NCBI GenBank assembly: GCA_037384645.1
Contig: JARRNT010000001.1
Coordinates: 35,092-99,091, forward strand
DNA from: RI-92 sp037384645
GTDB taxonomy: Bacteria > Pseudomonadota > Gammaproteobacteria > UBA6429 > Thiohalophilaceae
Reading direction: 5' to 3'
Length of the DNA stretch: 64,000 bases
Shown: positions 51,793 to 60,625 of the stretch, one piece after another
Numbering within the stretch: the first letter of the stretch is position 1
Layout of the letters: every line of letters begins with the position of its first letter
Position numbers and translations under genes: made by a program
The notes under the pieces: model-generated
What the model was told of the DNA's origin: nothing
Database searches by the model: none
Seen by the model: only the letters and a program-made list of their open reading frames with translations

Positions 51793-53475
51793 TTACTCGT
51801 CGGTCACGCAGCCCAGGGAGGCATCCTTGACGTTCTTGATGTATTTGAACAGGGTGCCCCGCGTGGCCTTGTAGGCCGGCATGGTCCATTCAGACCGGCG
51901 CCGAGCCATTTCATCCTCCGACACGTCCACGTTCAGCTGGCGCTGCTCAGCATCGATGGTAATCACGTCGCCATTGCGGATCAGGCCAATGGGTCCACCC
52001 TCCTGGGCCTCGGGCACAACGTGGCCAATGATGAAACCATGGGAACCACCGGAAAAACGCCCATCGGTCATCAGGGCCACATCCTTGCCCAGGCCAGCGC
52101 CCATGATGGCCGAGGTTGGGGTCAGCATTTCCGGCATACCGGGACCACCCTTGGGACCCTCGTAACGGATGACCACCACCTCGCCCTTCTGAATCTCGTT
52201 GTTTTCCAGGCCCTTGAGCATGTCCTCCTCGCAATCATATACCCGCGCCGGACCGGAGAAGCGCAAGCCTTCCTTGCCGGTAATCTTGGCAACGGAACCA
52301 CCCGGGGCCAGATTGCCCTTGAGGATCTGAATATGACCGGAGGACTTGATGGGCTTGTCAATCGGCATGAACACATCCTGGCCGGCTTTGAGCTCGGGCA
52401 CATCCGCCAGATTTTCGGCGACGGTCTTGCCGGTCACCGTCAGGCAGTCGCCATTGATCAGGCCCTCGCTAAGTAAGTACTTCATCACCGCCGGGATACC
52501 ACCGACATTGTGCAGGTCTTCCATCACGTAGCGGCCACTGGGCTTGAGGTCGGCCAGGAAGGGAATACGATCGGACACAGCCTGGAAATCGTCGATCGTC
52601 AGTTTCACGTCCACCGCGCGGGCCATGGCAATCAGGTGCAGCACGGCATTGGTGGAACCGCCCAGAGCCATGACGACGACCATGGCGTTTTCAAAGGCCT
52701 CGCGGGTCATGATGTCGCGCGGTTTGATGTCCCGCTCCATCAGGTTGCGAATGGCATAACCGGCCTGCAGGCACTCTTCGAGCTTGCCCGGATCCACCGC
52801 CGGCGTGGAGGAACTATAAGGCAGGCTCATGCCCATGGCCTCGATGGCGGAGGCCATGGTATTGGCGGTATACATGCCACCGCAGGCCCCGGCGCCGGGA
52901 CAGGAATGCTGTACGATACCCTGGCGTTCATTGTCATCGATCTTGCCCGCGATAAACTCGCCATAACTCTGGAAGGCCGAAATGATATCCAGGGTCTTGT
53001 CGTGCCAGTGTCCAGGCTTGATGGTGCCGCCGTAGATCATGAGGGACGGCCGGTTGATTCGACCCATGGCAATCAGGACCCCCGGCATATTCTTGTCACA
53101 GCCAGGGATGGAAATATTGGCGTCATACCACTGTGCGTTCATCACGGTCTCCACCGAGTCGGCGATGATGTCGCGCGACTGCAGCGAGTAACTCATGCCG
53201 TCAGTGCCCATGGAGATACCGTCAGAGACGCCGATGGTATTGAAACGCATACCCACCAGGCCGGCCTTGACCACGCCTTCCTTGACCCTGGCCGCCAGGT
53301 CGTTGAGATGCATATTACAGGTATTCCCCTCCCACCAGACACTGGCAATCCCGACTTCGGCCTTGCTCATGTCGTCCTTACTCAGGCCGGTGCCATACAG
53401 CATGGCCTGTGAGGCACCCTGGGATTTGGGTTCGGTAATGCGTGAACTGATTTTATTGAGCTTTTTGTCCGCCAT
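51793..53475 (-). CDS. ilvD: Dihydroxy-acid dehydratase IlvD
   Basis: A 560-residue iron-sulfur dehydratase for the fourth step of valine and isoleucine synthesis. The cluster ligands are Cys53 (GNTCNMH), Cys126 (PGCDKNMPG) and Cys198 within CPGAGACGGMYTANTMA. The C-terminal part has TDGRFSGGSHGFIIGHVVPE and the terminal catalytic region. It belongs to the shorter (about 560-residue) clade rather than the 616-residue E. coli type. The start at 53475 (MADKK) is chosen by family and by GGAATGG upstream; the frame extends 74 codons further into the promoter region. No other ilv gene is adjacent. Confidence 0.96.
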   Translation of the reverse strand: MADKKLNKISSRITEPKSQGASQAMLYGTGLSKDDMSKAEVGIASVWWEGNTCNMHLNDLAARVKEGVVKAGLVGMRFNTIGVSDGISMGTDGMSYSLQSRDIIADSVETVMNAQWYDANISIPGCDKNMPGVLIAMGRINRPSLMIYGGTIKPGHWHDKTLDIISAFQSYGEFIAGKIDDNERQGIVQHSCPGAGACGGMYTANTMASAIEAMGMSLPYSSSTPAVDPGKLEECLQAGYAIRNLMERDIKPRDIMTREAFENAMVVVMALGGSTNAVLHLIAMARAVDVKLTIDDFQAVSDRIPFLADLKPSGRYVMEDLHNVGGIPAVMKYLLSEGLINGDCLTVTGKTVAENLADVPELKAGQDVFMPIDKPIKSSGHIQILKGNLAPGGSVAKITGKEGLRFSGPARVYDCEEDMLKGLENNEIQKGEVVVIRYEGPKGGPGMPEMLTPTSAIMGAGLGKDVALMTDGRFSGGSHGFIIGHVVPEAQEGGPIGLIRNGDVITIDAEQRQLNVDVSEDEMARRRSEWTMPAYKATRGTLFKYIKNVKDASLGCVTDE

Positions 53476-53765
53476 CGACCATTCCGTTTTGTAAATAAAA
53501 ATCATGATGTAATAACAGCTCGCAAAGTATACCCGCTCGTCAGCATTGTGACATCGATAGCCGGTTTTTTGGCACTTTTGCCCGGATCTCCTGGTTAACT
53601 CTGCAGCAAATCCGCCGATAACCATAGGCATCCCGGGCGAAACCTGTGAATGGTACAAATTGTGCAATAACAAAGGCTTAGCTGGTACTGACGACACTGC
53701 AGCGGTATAGTGGTGGCCGTTTGTGCTGAATCAGACAAACCGAGCCGGGGTCGGAGGTCAACCCA

Positions 53766-55760
53766 ATGCAAGATGCGCGTATGACGACAGGAAGACGTAT
53801 ACTGCTGGCCGCCCTGGTCGCCGTAATGGCGATTCCCACCGCCGCCTCGGCCCTGGACCGGCGAACCATGTTGCAACGCATGGCCTTCAGCGATGCAGAA
53901 CACGCGCTGAAGTCAGGCAGGATGTCGACCTTCCATCGCCTGGAGCGAAAATTGCGCGATTATCCGCTTTACCCTTATTTGCAATTCGACGCGATTCGTC
54001 GCAATCTCGGCAGACATAACGCTAAAGACGTCCATCGTTTCCTGCAGGACTACCCCGGTACGCCACTGGCGGGACGCCTGAAATATCTCTGGCTTAAATC
54101 CCTGGCCCGCAAACATCAATGGCGCACCCTGAGCGATAACTTTTATTACACCAACGATGTCGCCCTGCAATGCGACTTTGCCCAAGCCCTGATCAAGCAA
54201 AGCCAGCCGAAACGCGCTTATCAGGTACTGGAACGTCTGTGGCTGACCGGACATTCCCTGCCAACGCGTTGCGATTACCCAATTCGCAAATGGTATGCAG
54301 CCGGTGGTCTCAGCCAGGACATGGTGTGGCAACGGATCCGTCTGGCCATGCAATCGCATCACACCCATCTCGCGCTTTACCTGGACAGGTATCTGCTGCC
54401 AAAGAATCAGTACTGGGTACGCTTGTGGGCGAAAGTACGACGCGATCCAAACTTTGTTGTCGAGGTATACAACCGCTTCAAGGATCAGGACTCACAGCCC
54501 CTGCGCTGGGTGATTGGCGATGGCCTGCGCCGCATGGCGAAGGATGATGCCGTAGATGCTGCACAGTACTGGTCACAATGGCGCAATAAGTTCCGGTTTA
54601 CCGATGTTGAAAAAAACCGAATCGAACGCCACCTGGGCCTGGCGCTGGTCAGCGATGATCCCGGTGCAGGCAAAACCTGGCTGAAACAAATGGAAATCGA
54701 TGCTGATGATCAACGTATCGATGAGTTATATGTTCTCAACGCCTTTGAAGATCAGGACTGGGAAAGCGCGCTCGGCTGGATCAAGCGTATGAGCCCGGCA
54801 CAACAACAAACCGATCGCTGGCGTTACTGGCGCGGACGCGCACTGGAGGCATTAGGGCGCCTGGGTGAAGCGCGCACAGTCTATTTGCTCAGTGCTGATT
54901 CGCGCAGCTATTACGGTTTTCTCTCCGCCGATCGTGCTGGCATGAGTTACCAGTTCGATCATCATCCCCTGCACTTCGATTCGCAGGCACTGTCACCGAT
55001 TGAAAAAAATCCTGCCATCGAACGAGCGCGCGAGTTGCTGGCGCTAAACAGGATGGTGGAAGCACGACGGGAATGGAATTACGCCTTGCGTCAATTCGAT
55101 AAACCGCAACTGCTCAAGGCTGCACAACTTGCTTATGACTGGAACTGGCATGATCGCGCGATTGTCACTCTGGCACAGGCCAGATACTGGGACGACCTGC
55201 AAAAACGTTTCCCCCTCGCCCACCGTGACATGGTGATCAATTATGCGCACCAACAACACATAAACCCGGCCTGGGCCTTTGCCATTATTCGCCAGGAAAG
55301 CGCCTTCACGCGAGATGCACGTTCCCACGCCGGCGCCCTTGGACTGATGCAGTTATTGCCGCGCACGGCACGTCAAATTGCACGCTCGCTGCGCCTGCGC
55401 TTCCGTCGTCACGATCTGCTGAATGTGAAAACCAATGTTCGTCTTGGTATTAACTATTTACGCAAGGTCGAGGACATATTCAAGGGTAACAAGGTCCTGG
55501 CCACCGCCGCCTACAATGCCGGCAACGCCCGCGTGCGCCAATGGTTACCCAAGGATGGTAACCTGCCGGCGGATGTATGGGTCGAAACGGTGCCGTTCAA
55601 AGAAACCCGTAATTACCTCAAACGGGTCCTGACCTACACGGTTATCTACGAAAACCGCCTGGGACAAACACCGGTACCGCTGCTGGATCGCATGCCACCG
55701 ATCCCGGGACAAGCCACTGTCATTTCGGCCAACAAGGAGCAGACTGACGGCGCATCCTGA
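53766..55760 (+). CDS. slt: Soluble lytic murein transglycosylase Slt
   Basis: A 664-residue periplasmic muramidase-like enzyme. The signal peptide (to about residue 29, ASA) is followed by the long alpha-superhelical U and L domains. The C-terminal catalytic SLT domain has FAIIRQESAFTRDARSHAGA (catalytic Glu near 510), LGLMQLLPRTARQIAR and AAYNAGNARVRQWLP. It cleaves peptidoglycan to 1,6-anhydro products for recycling. GGAGGT precedes the ATG. It is divergent from ilvD across 290 bases. Confidence 0.95.
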   Translation: MQDARMTTGRRILLAALVAVMAIPTAASALDRRTMLQRMAFSDAEHALKSGRMSTFHRLERKLRDYPLYPYLQFDAIRRNLGRHNAKDVHRFLQDYPGTPLAGRLKYLWLKSLARKHQWRTLSDNFYYTNDVALQCDFAQALIKQSQPKRAYQVLERLWLTGHSLPTRCDYPIRKWYAAGGLSQDMVWQRIRLAMQSHHTHLALYLDRYLLPKNQYWVRLWAKVRRDPNFVVEVYNRFKDQDSQPLRWVIGDGLRRMAKDDAVDAAQYWSQWRNKFRFTDVEKNRIERHLGLALVSDDPGAGKTWLKQMEIDADDQRIDELYVLNAFEDQDWESALGWIKRMSPAQQQTDRWRYWRGRALEALGRLGEARTVYLLSADSRSYYGFLSADRAGMSYQFDHHPLHFDSQALSPIEKNPAIERARELLALNRMVEARREWNYALRQFDKPQLLKAAQLAYDWNWHDRAIVTLAQARYWDDLQKRFPLAHRDMVINYAHQQHINPAWAFAIIRQESAFTRDARSHAGALGLMQLLPRTARQIARSLRLRFRRHDLLNVKTNVRLGINYLRKVEDIFKGNKVLATAAYNAGNARVRQWLPKDGNLPADVWVETVPFKETRNYLKRVLTYTVIYENRLGQTPVPLLDRMPPIPGQATVISANKEQTDGAS

Positions 55761-55769
55761 CTCCCCGGC

Positions 55770-55785
55770 TGTGCGCCAGCGCACA
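55770..55785 (+). terminator. Short perfect hairpin after slt
   Basis: TGTGCGC-CA-GCGCACA begins nine bases after the slt stop. The seven-base arms are perfect and GC-rich, but no T-run follows, so its role in termination is uncertain. Confidence 0.35.
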
Positions 55786-55938
55786 AAGTTCCAAGCTCAT
55801 TATGCATCTGGTAACGAAGCGTGATCCCGCTCATGGAATCCAGGCTACACCTGACCGTGTACAGTATTAAGCTGTTTGTCAGAGACACCGATAGCAATAG
55901 ATAGCACACTCTGACTTGATTCTTAGAAGGTTGTTGGC

Positions 55939-56091
55939 ATGAGCATACTACTTATCGTCGCCGCCGCCTGCGCCGGCATTTTCTTCCTGGGTTACTACCT
56001 GGGTCATCAACTGGGCCGTACCGCTCATATCCGCGATTCGCTGCAACGCGCACGCGAAGCCCACATCGTCGCACGTATTGAAAATCACTAA
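55939..56091 (+). CDS. Small membrane protein (50 residues)
   Basis: From ATG 55939, with AAGG upstream, the plus strand encodes MSILLIVAAACAGIFFLGYY, then LGHQLGRTAHIRDSLQRARE and a basic, His-containing end. One N-terminal membrane helix with small residues is followed by an amphipathic cytoplasmic helix, a common layout for miniproteins that bind larger membrane partners. Function unknown. No domain is recognised, but frame composition and ribosome-binding site support it. The following 285 bases show no gene. Confidence 0.6.
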   Translation: MSILLIVAAACAGIFFLGYYLGHQLGRTAHIRDSLQRAREAHIVARIENH

Positions 56092-56376
56092 GCAAGACAC
56101 TGTTTTCTACTGAAACAGGCGTATCAGAATATCGCCGCTGAATTAACTGTGAACGTAATTTTCCTTGCGATTCATGCGATTGCCACTGACGGACAACATT
56201 TGTTTTAAGCGCGACACATAACGGCGAATTCTCAACACATCACCCTGGCTCAACTACACGTGTTGCCAGTGGAATCCCCTTAGCCCCAGCAGCGTTTCAT
56301 CGTGACTCACCGTAACAGTTTTTGAAGCCCGGACAGTATGCGAGCTTCTGCAGAAAATGATGAATTAGGCGATTAC

Positions 56377-56703
56377 CTAGTTCAGGGCTTCTTCCATCTC
56401 CACTTCAATTTGTTCAAAGCCCGGTACCAGCAGGTTAGTAGTGACCGCGGTGTCGTACCCGTAAAAGTCCCGCATAAAGCGATATAGGTGTTTGCGATGG
56501 TATTCCAGATGGCCCTCGAGGTCGTCAATCACCTGGCGGGCACGTTCACAGGCCTGGCGTTCCGGCAGACTGGTGATAAAACGACGCCCATCGCTGATGA
56601 ATCCTGCCTGCAGCATCCCGAGTTTAATCAGATTCCACAATTCGGAACACAGATCCGATGGATGATTTTCATAATCGAGATTGATCACGATAGCGTAAGG
56701 CAT
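56377..56703 (-). CDS. Unknown soluble protein (108 residues)
   Basis: Starts MPYAIVINLDYENHPSDLCS with a strong GGGAGG ribosome-binding site. The N-terminus looks like a ferredoxin-type strand-helix unit and the middle is a long helix (ERARQVIDDLEGHLEYHRKH) before YRFMRDFYGYD. Length and fold resemble small regulatory or Cas2-like modules, but no family is recognised and the catalytic residues of Cas2 are not evident. It is monocistronic. Confidence 0.72.
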   Translation of the reverse strand: MPYAIVINLDYENHPSDLCSELWNLIKLGMLQAGFISDGRRFITSLPERQACERARQVIDDLEGHLEYHRKHLYRFMRDFYGYDTAVTTNLLVPGFEQIEVEMEEALN

Positions 56704-56871
56704 GGTGGTCCTCCCACTGCAACGACATCGGTTGCAGAATAGTTATTTATTGTAGTGCCATTGGACTATAGATCGTTTTCTTCAATGCGGCCAGGCAACC
56801 CCAAGCAATGGCTATGGAACTCACTGCATAGTCAATTTATATATTATTTAACAATAACTTATAGATTATAC

Positions 56872-56900
56872 TTGATATTTATTCTAGAAAAGTCTATATA
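56872..56900 (+). promoter_or_regulatory. Sigma-70-type promoter before the 46-residue gene
   Basis: TTGATA at 56872-56877 and TATATA at 56895-56900 are separated by 17 bases, near the consensus, within a strikingly AT-rich tract (about 56830-56930). It points to the small gene starting at 56937. Confidence 0.5.
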
Positions 56901-56936
56901 ACTACTTAATAAATATAGATCAATGGGAACAACGTC

Positions 56937-57077
56937 ATGCGAGAAGAACTGCCCGAATACCAGGTGGAAGAATTGACGCTGGAACAGGCCGTGCTGCTGC
57001 TGGCTACCGAGGAAGAAAAGCAGAGCACCGACTATTCCAGGACCTCTGCACGACTGATCGAGAGCTTCGCGGCCTGA
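56937..57077 (+). CDS. Small acidic protein (46 residues)
   Basis: From ATG 56937 the plus strand encodes MREELPEYQVEELTLEQAVL and continues LLATEEEKQSTDYSRTSARL before IESFAA and a stop. It is highly acidic and helical, with no membrane segment. A near-consensus promoter lies 36 bases upstream of the start. GGGAA is a weak ribosome-binding site. It may be a small regulator, but no family is recognised and it is below the size normally trusted. Confidence 0.5.
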   Translation: MREELPEYQVEELTLEQAVLLLATEEEKQSTDYSRTSARLIESFAA

Positions 57078-57173
57078 GACAACAGGCTCAGGCATCGCAT
57101 TTTCAGGATACCTCCCCCTGCCTGCTAGGGATGGCGGGCACTTTTTAATCCCACCCGGCATTCAGCCGGCGCG

Positions 57174-57623
57174 TTAGCGACCGCTGGAGATGGCCGCAAT
57201 CACCTGGTCTTCGTAAAGAATACGATCGGCGAGGATTTCACCCAGGTTCGACAGGTCCTTGTCCAGCTCGGCCAGATCGCCACAGTGTTCTTCGCAATCA
57301 TATTTCTCGTTGAAATCGAGGATCTGCTGAGTGGTTTGTGAAATATTGGGATAAACCTGCTTGGCGATGTCCAACACCTTGGCCCGTCGCTCGGTGCCTT
57401 CATCAATGAAGCGGTACAACTGAAAATGTGCACTGGCGGTGTAATCCACCAACGCCTCACAAAATTCCTGTAATGCCATCTGGATTTCCTGATCCGGCTT
57501 GAACGGCCGCATCCCGGCCAGCTGGTTATACAAGGTGAGGGTTTCCGTACGCGACCCCATCAGGCTTGTGAGCTTAGTTTTGGCGGCAAATCGCCGCTCC
57601 ACGGATGCGCTGGTGGTTTGCAT
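57174..57623 (-). CDS. Rsd/AlgQ-family anti-sigma-70 regulator
   Basis: A 149-residue helical protein that matches Rsd/AlgQ along its length: YNQLAGMRPFKPDQEIQMAL, EFCEALVDYTASAHFQLYRF, the TTQQILDFNEKYD region and DLSNLGEILADRILYEDQVI. Rsd binds region 4 of sigma-70 in stationary phase, while AlgQ controls alginate genes in Pseudomonas. GGAGG precedes the ATG. It is monocistronic and lies beside the 46-residue gene, which converges on it. Confidence 0.9.
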   Translation of the reverse strand: MQTTSASVERRFAAKTKLTSLMGSRTETLTLYNQLAGMRPFKPDQEIQMALQEFCEALVDYTASAHFQLYRFIDEGTERRAKVLDIAKQVYPNISQTTQQILDFNEKYDCEEHCGDLAELDKDLSNLGEILADRILYEDQVIAAISSGR

Positions 57624-57691
57624 CCCGTACCTCCTGGCTGATAACTACTTAAAATTATGTGCCTAATATGCCTGAAGACACTAGTACCTTG

Positions 57692-58540
57692 TCAAGCACC
57701 ATCACCCGTTGCCACCGGGTTTTCGTCATACCGGACCCACTCACTCCAGGATCCGGCATACAATTTCGACCCCGACAGGCCGGCAATCTCCATGGCCAGC
57801 AGATTATGGCAGGCCGTGACCCCCGATCCACACATGTGCACCACCTGTCCCGCTCGATCAGCCAGGTCAGCAAACCGCGCCCGTAGTTGTGCCGCTGTCA
57901 GAAACTGGCCCTGTGTATCCAGGTTGGCCTCAAACGGGTAATTCAGCGCCGTTGGGATATGGCCGGCAACGGGATCGATTGGCTCAATTTTACCGGTGTA
58001 GCGTACCGCGGCCCGCGCATCCACTACAGTGATGCTGCCACCACGAATCCCTTCGTATACCTGGGCCATGCCCACCGCACTGTCTGTTTGTACTGACGGG
58101 CGAAACCTCGCTGGCTCAGGATGAGGGGGTTGTGTAGTTAAGGGCAGGCCCTGTGCCTGCCACGCCGCCAGGCCGCCATCGAGCAGGGCCACGGCTTCAT
58201 GCCCCAGCCAGCGCAACATCCACCACAGACGCACGGCATACATGCCATTGCCCGCATCATACACCACGACCTGGCTGTGGTTGCCGATACCCCACTGCGC
58301 CACTTGCTGTGCGAACTGCTGCGGATCGGGCAGTGGGTGGCGGCCACTGGTGGCGGTCACGGGTGCAGACAGATCCTGATTAAGATCGGCATACACCGCG
58401 CCCGCGATGTGACCGGCCTGGTAGGCTGTCCGTCCGGCAGTCGGTTGCATGAGGTCAAAGCGACAATCCACGACACTCCACGCGGGATCTTGCAGGTGGT
58501 CATGCAGGGTAGCGCTGTCAATGAGCGTGTTAAACATCAT
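57692..58540 (-). CDS. 3-mercaptopyruvate/thiosulfate sulfurtransferase (SseA-like)
   Basis: A 282-residue tandem rhodanese. The N-terminal inactive domain has TAYQAGHIAGAVYADLNQDL and VVVYDAGNGMYAVRLWWMLR. The C-terminal active domain has VVDARAAVRYTGKIEPIDPV and the catalytic loop CGSGVTAC (Cys near 237), the CG(S/T)GVT pattern of mercaptopyruvate sulfurtransferases. It transfers sulfane sulfur to cyanide or thiols. Cytoplasmic, as no signal peptide is present. It is divergent from trhP. Confidence 0.92.
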   Translation of the reverse strand: MMFNTLIDSATLHDHLQDPAWSVVDCRFDLMQPTAGRTAYQAGHIAGAVYADLNQDLSAPVTATSGRHPLPDPQQFAQQVAQWGIGNHSQVVVYDAGNGMYAVRLWWMLRWLGHEAVALLDGGLAAWQAQGLPLTTQPPHPEPARFRPSVQTDSAVGMAQVYEGIRGGSITVVDARAAVRYTGKIEPIDPVAGHIPTALNYPFEANLDTQGQFLTAAQLRARFADLADRAGQVVHMCGSGVTACHNLLAMEIAGLSGSKLYAGSWSEWVRYDENPVATGDGA

Positions 58541-58623
58541 ATATAATTAGGTGAACGGACGCGATCTGGCGCCATGCCCTTGCTACAATACACTATCTGT
58601 TACGCGTTTTGAGTCCATTCACC

Positions 58624-59976
58624 ATGAAAGCCCCCGAATTGCTACTGCCGGCCGGCACCCTGAAAAACATGCATTACGCCTTTGCCTACGGCGCCGATGC
58701 CGTCTATGCCGGGCAACCACGCTATTCCCTGCGCGTGCGTAACAACGATTTTCAGCTGGCGAACCTGGCCACCGGCATCAGCGAGGCCCATCGCCTGGGC
58801 AAAAAGTTTTTTGTCGCCAGCAACATCATGCCGCACAACGCCAAGGTCAAGACCTACCTGAACGACATGGCGCCGGTCATCGCGCTCAAGCCGGATGCCC
58901 TGATCATGGCCGACCCCGGCCTGATCATGCTGGTACGCGAGACCTGGCCGGATATTCCGATCCACCTGTCGGTCCAGGCCAATACCGTCAATTACGCCGC
59001 CGTGAAATTCTGGCAGAGCCTGGGACTGCAGCGCATCATCCTCTCGCGCGAACTCTCGCTGGACGAGATCGAGGAGATTCGCCAGCGCTGCCCGGACATG
59101 GAGCTGGAAGTGTTTGTCCACGGCGCCCTGTGTATCGCCTATTCCGGGCGCTGCCTGCTTTCCGGTTATTTCAATCATCGCGACCCTAACCAGGGCACCT
59201 GTACCAATGCCTGCCGCTGGGAGTACAAGGTCCACAACGCCGACGAGGACATCAGCGGCGACGTCCAGAAGATCGAATTCGACGCCATGGCCGCCATGAA
59301 CAATCCCGAGCTGTTCCCGGAACTTTCGGCACAACCACGCCACCCGCTGGCCGATCGCGTCTACCTGATCGAGGAGGCCGAACGCCCGGGCCAGTTCATG
59401 CCGATACTCGAAGACGAACACGGTACCTACATCATGAACTCCAAGGACCTGCGAGCCATCCAGCACGTGGCACGCCTCACCCAAATCGGCATCGATTCAC
59501 TCAAGATCGAAGGCCGCACCAAGTCCCATTATTACGTCGCCCGCACTGCCCAACTCTATCGCCAGGCCATCGACGACGCTGCCGGCGGTCGTCCGTTCAA
59601 TGCCGATCTCTATGGCAAGCTGGAGAACCTCGCCAATCGCGGTTACACCGAAGGCTTTTATGAACGTCACCCGAACCAGGACTACCAGAATTACCTGCAG
59701 GGCAAGTCGATCATGCAACGCCAGCAGTTCGTGGGCGAGATTACCGGCTATGATCAACGACAGGGTCTGGCAGAGATCGATGTGAAAAACAAATTCCTGG
59801 TCGGTGATCGTCTGGAACTCATCCTGCCCGACGGCAACCGCGACATCACACTCGAACACATGGAATCGCTCAAGGGTGAAAGCATGCAGGAAGCCCCAGG
59901 TGGCGGTTACCAGGTTCGCATTCGGGTACCGGTCGAGAATTGCGACAAAGGCCTGCTGGCACGCTACCTGGGGTAA
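58624..59976 (+). CDS. trhP: tRNA 5-hydroxyuridine synthase TrhP (YegQ, peptidase U32)
   Basis: A 450-residue U32-family protein needed for prephenate-dependent hydroxylation of U34 in tRNA. The N-terminal barrel has ELLLPAGTLKNMHYAFAYGA and DAVYAG. The conserved U32 block is MELEVFVHGALCIAYSGRCL, with further Cys in QGTCTNACRWEYKV that probably bind an iron-sulfur cluster. SLKIEGRTKSHYYVA and the C-terminal barrel complete it. The ATG at 58624 is preferred to a TTG at 58609. A ferredoxin gene often follows this gene elsewhere; here a decayed kinase fragment on the other strand follows instead. Confidence 0.94.
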   Translation: MKAPELLLPAGTLKNMHYAFAYGADAVYAGQPRYSLRVRNNDFQLANLATGISEAHRLGKKFFVASNIMPHNAKVKTYLNDMAPVIALKPDALIMADPGLIMLVRETWPDIPIHLSVQANTVNYAAVKFWQSLGLQRIILSRELSLDEIEEIRQRCPDMELEVFVHGALCIAYSGRCLLSGYFNHRDPNQGTCTNACRWEYKVHNADEDISGDVQKIEFDAMAAMNNPELFPELSAQPRHPLADRVYLIEEAERPGQFMPILEDEHGTYIMNSKDLRAIQHVARLTQIGIDSLKIEGRTKSHYYVARTAQLYRQAIDDAAGGRPFNADLYGKLENLANRGYTEGFYERHPNQDYQNYLQGKSIMQRQQFVGEITGYDQRQGLAEIDVKNKFLVGDRLELILPDGNRDITLEHMESLKGESMQEAPGGGYQVRIRVPVENCDKGLLARYLG

Positions 59977-59984
59977 CACCGAAA

Positions 59985-60200
59985 ACAGTTTTTGTCCGGA
60001 AAATATTTTCCAGTGCAGACACGGGCCAGGTTCGCCTGCAGTTTATTATAGGGATGACGACCAGCGAGCATTTCATAGGCAACACAGACCAGTACATAGA
60101 TATCGTCACGTGGATCGGAGTGGCGTTTTCAATCATCTCACCACTGGCATAGGCCGGGGTCAGTGCACCGAGGCTGCCGGGTCAAAGCGGTCGGATAGGC
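59985..60200 (-). pseudogene. Relic of a Ser/Thr protein kinase
   Basis: Read on the minus strand from about 60200, short stretches match the activation-segment to helix F region of bacterial Hanks-type kinases: RFD, then in another frame GSLGALTPAYASGEMIENA, then in a third register SDPRDDIYVLVCVAYEMLAG and RHPYNKLQ. At least two single-base shifts separate the parts, and no catalytic loop (HRD) or glycine loop is present. The relic sits between trhP and the FGGY kinase and is not translated as one frame. Transfer or old gene loss are possible sources. Similarity is judged by motif memory, not by alignment. Confidence 0.75.
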
Positions 60201-60625
60201 ATCGCCAGCGATTGCTCTGTCTCGTTGATGGCCGGATTAGCGGCTGCACCAGAGGTGGCCGGTGTTTAGTGGACTAATGGATTTTCTCGTCTGGTGCCTC
60301 CGTGCGAAGATCCGGGCTAAGCAAGTCGCAATCAGACATGATAACGAGCATCCTTGCTCAGTTAAATGATGCTGCGATTATAAAACCGTCAATATACTCA
60401 GGCCACCGCAACTCTGTGGCAGTGTCCGCTCACCCCCGGGCATATTGCCCAAGAAACCGTGCCAAAATTGTAAAAAAATGTTACATATAAATTGTAGCGA
60501 TTAGTTCGGCGACCTTGCGAGATAAACGCTGTAATTCACTTGTCAGTATGTGGATTTGTTACCATAATTTAAATCAGGTCAAGGACCTCATCACCACGCA
60601 AAAACAATGAGAAAGACGACGGAAC
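60201..60625. other. Intergenic DNA between the kinase relic and the FGGY kinase
   Basis: About 425 bases with no convincing gene. It includes a small hairpin GAGCA-TCCT-TGCTC at about 60346-60359 and AT-rich DNA (60465-60575) that probably holds the promoter of the FGGY kinase gene. Part may be further decayed kinase sequence, but I could not follow it past about 60200. Confidence 0.5.

Noticed and set aside
52510..53412. A 300-codon plus-strand frame opposite ilvD
   Set aside because: Shadow of the highly conserved IlvD coding sequence; His/Gly/Asp-rich pattern without any domain.
58642..59484. A 280-codon minus-strand frame opposite trhP
   Set aside because: Antisense to an intact, well-recognised gene and rich in Val/Gly/His as expected from the complement of its codons.
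59870..60136. An 88-codon minus-strand frame containing CSLVVIPIINC as a possible gene
   Set aside because: Most of it is antisense to the end of trhP, and the part beyond is the out-of-frame reading of the kinase relic.
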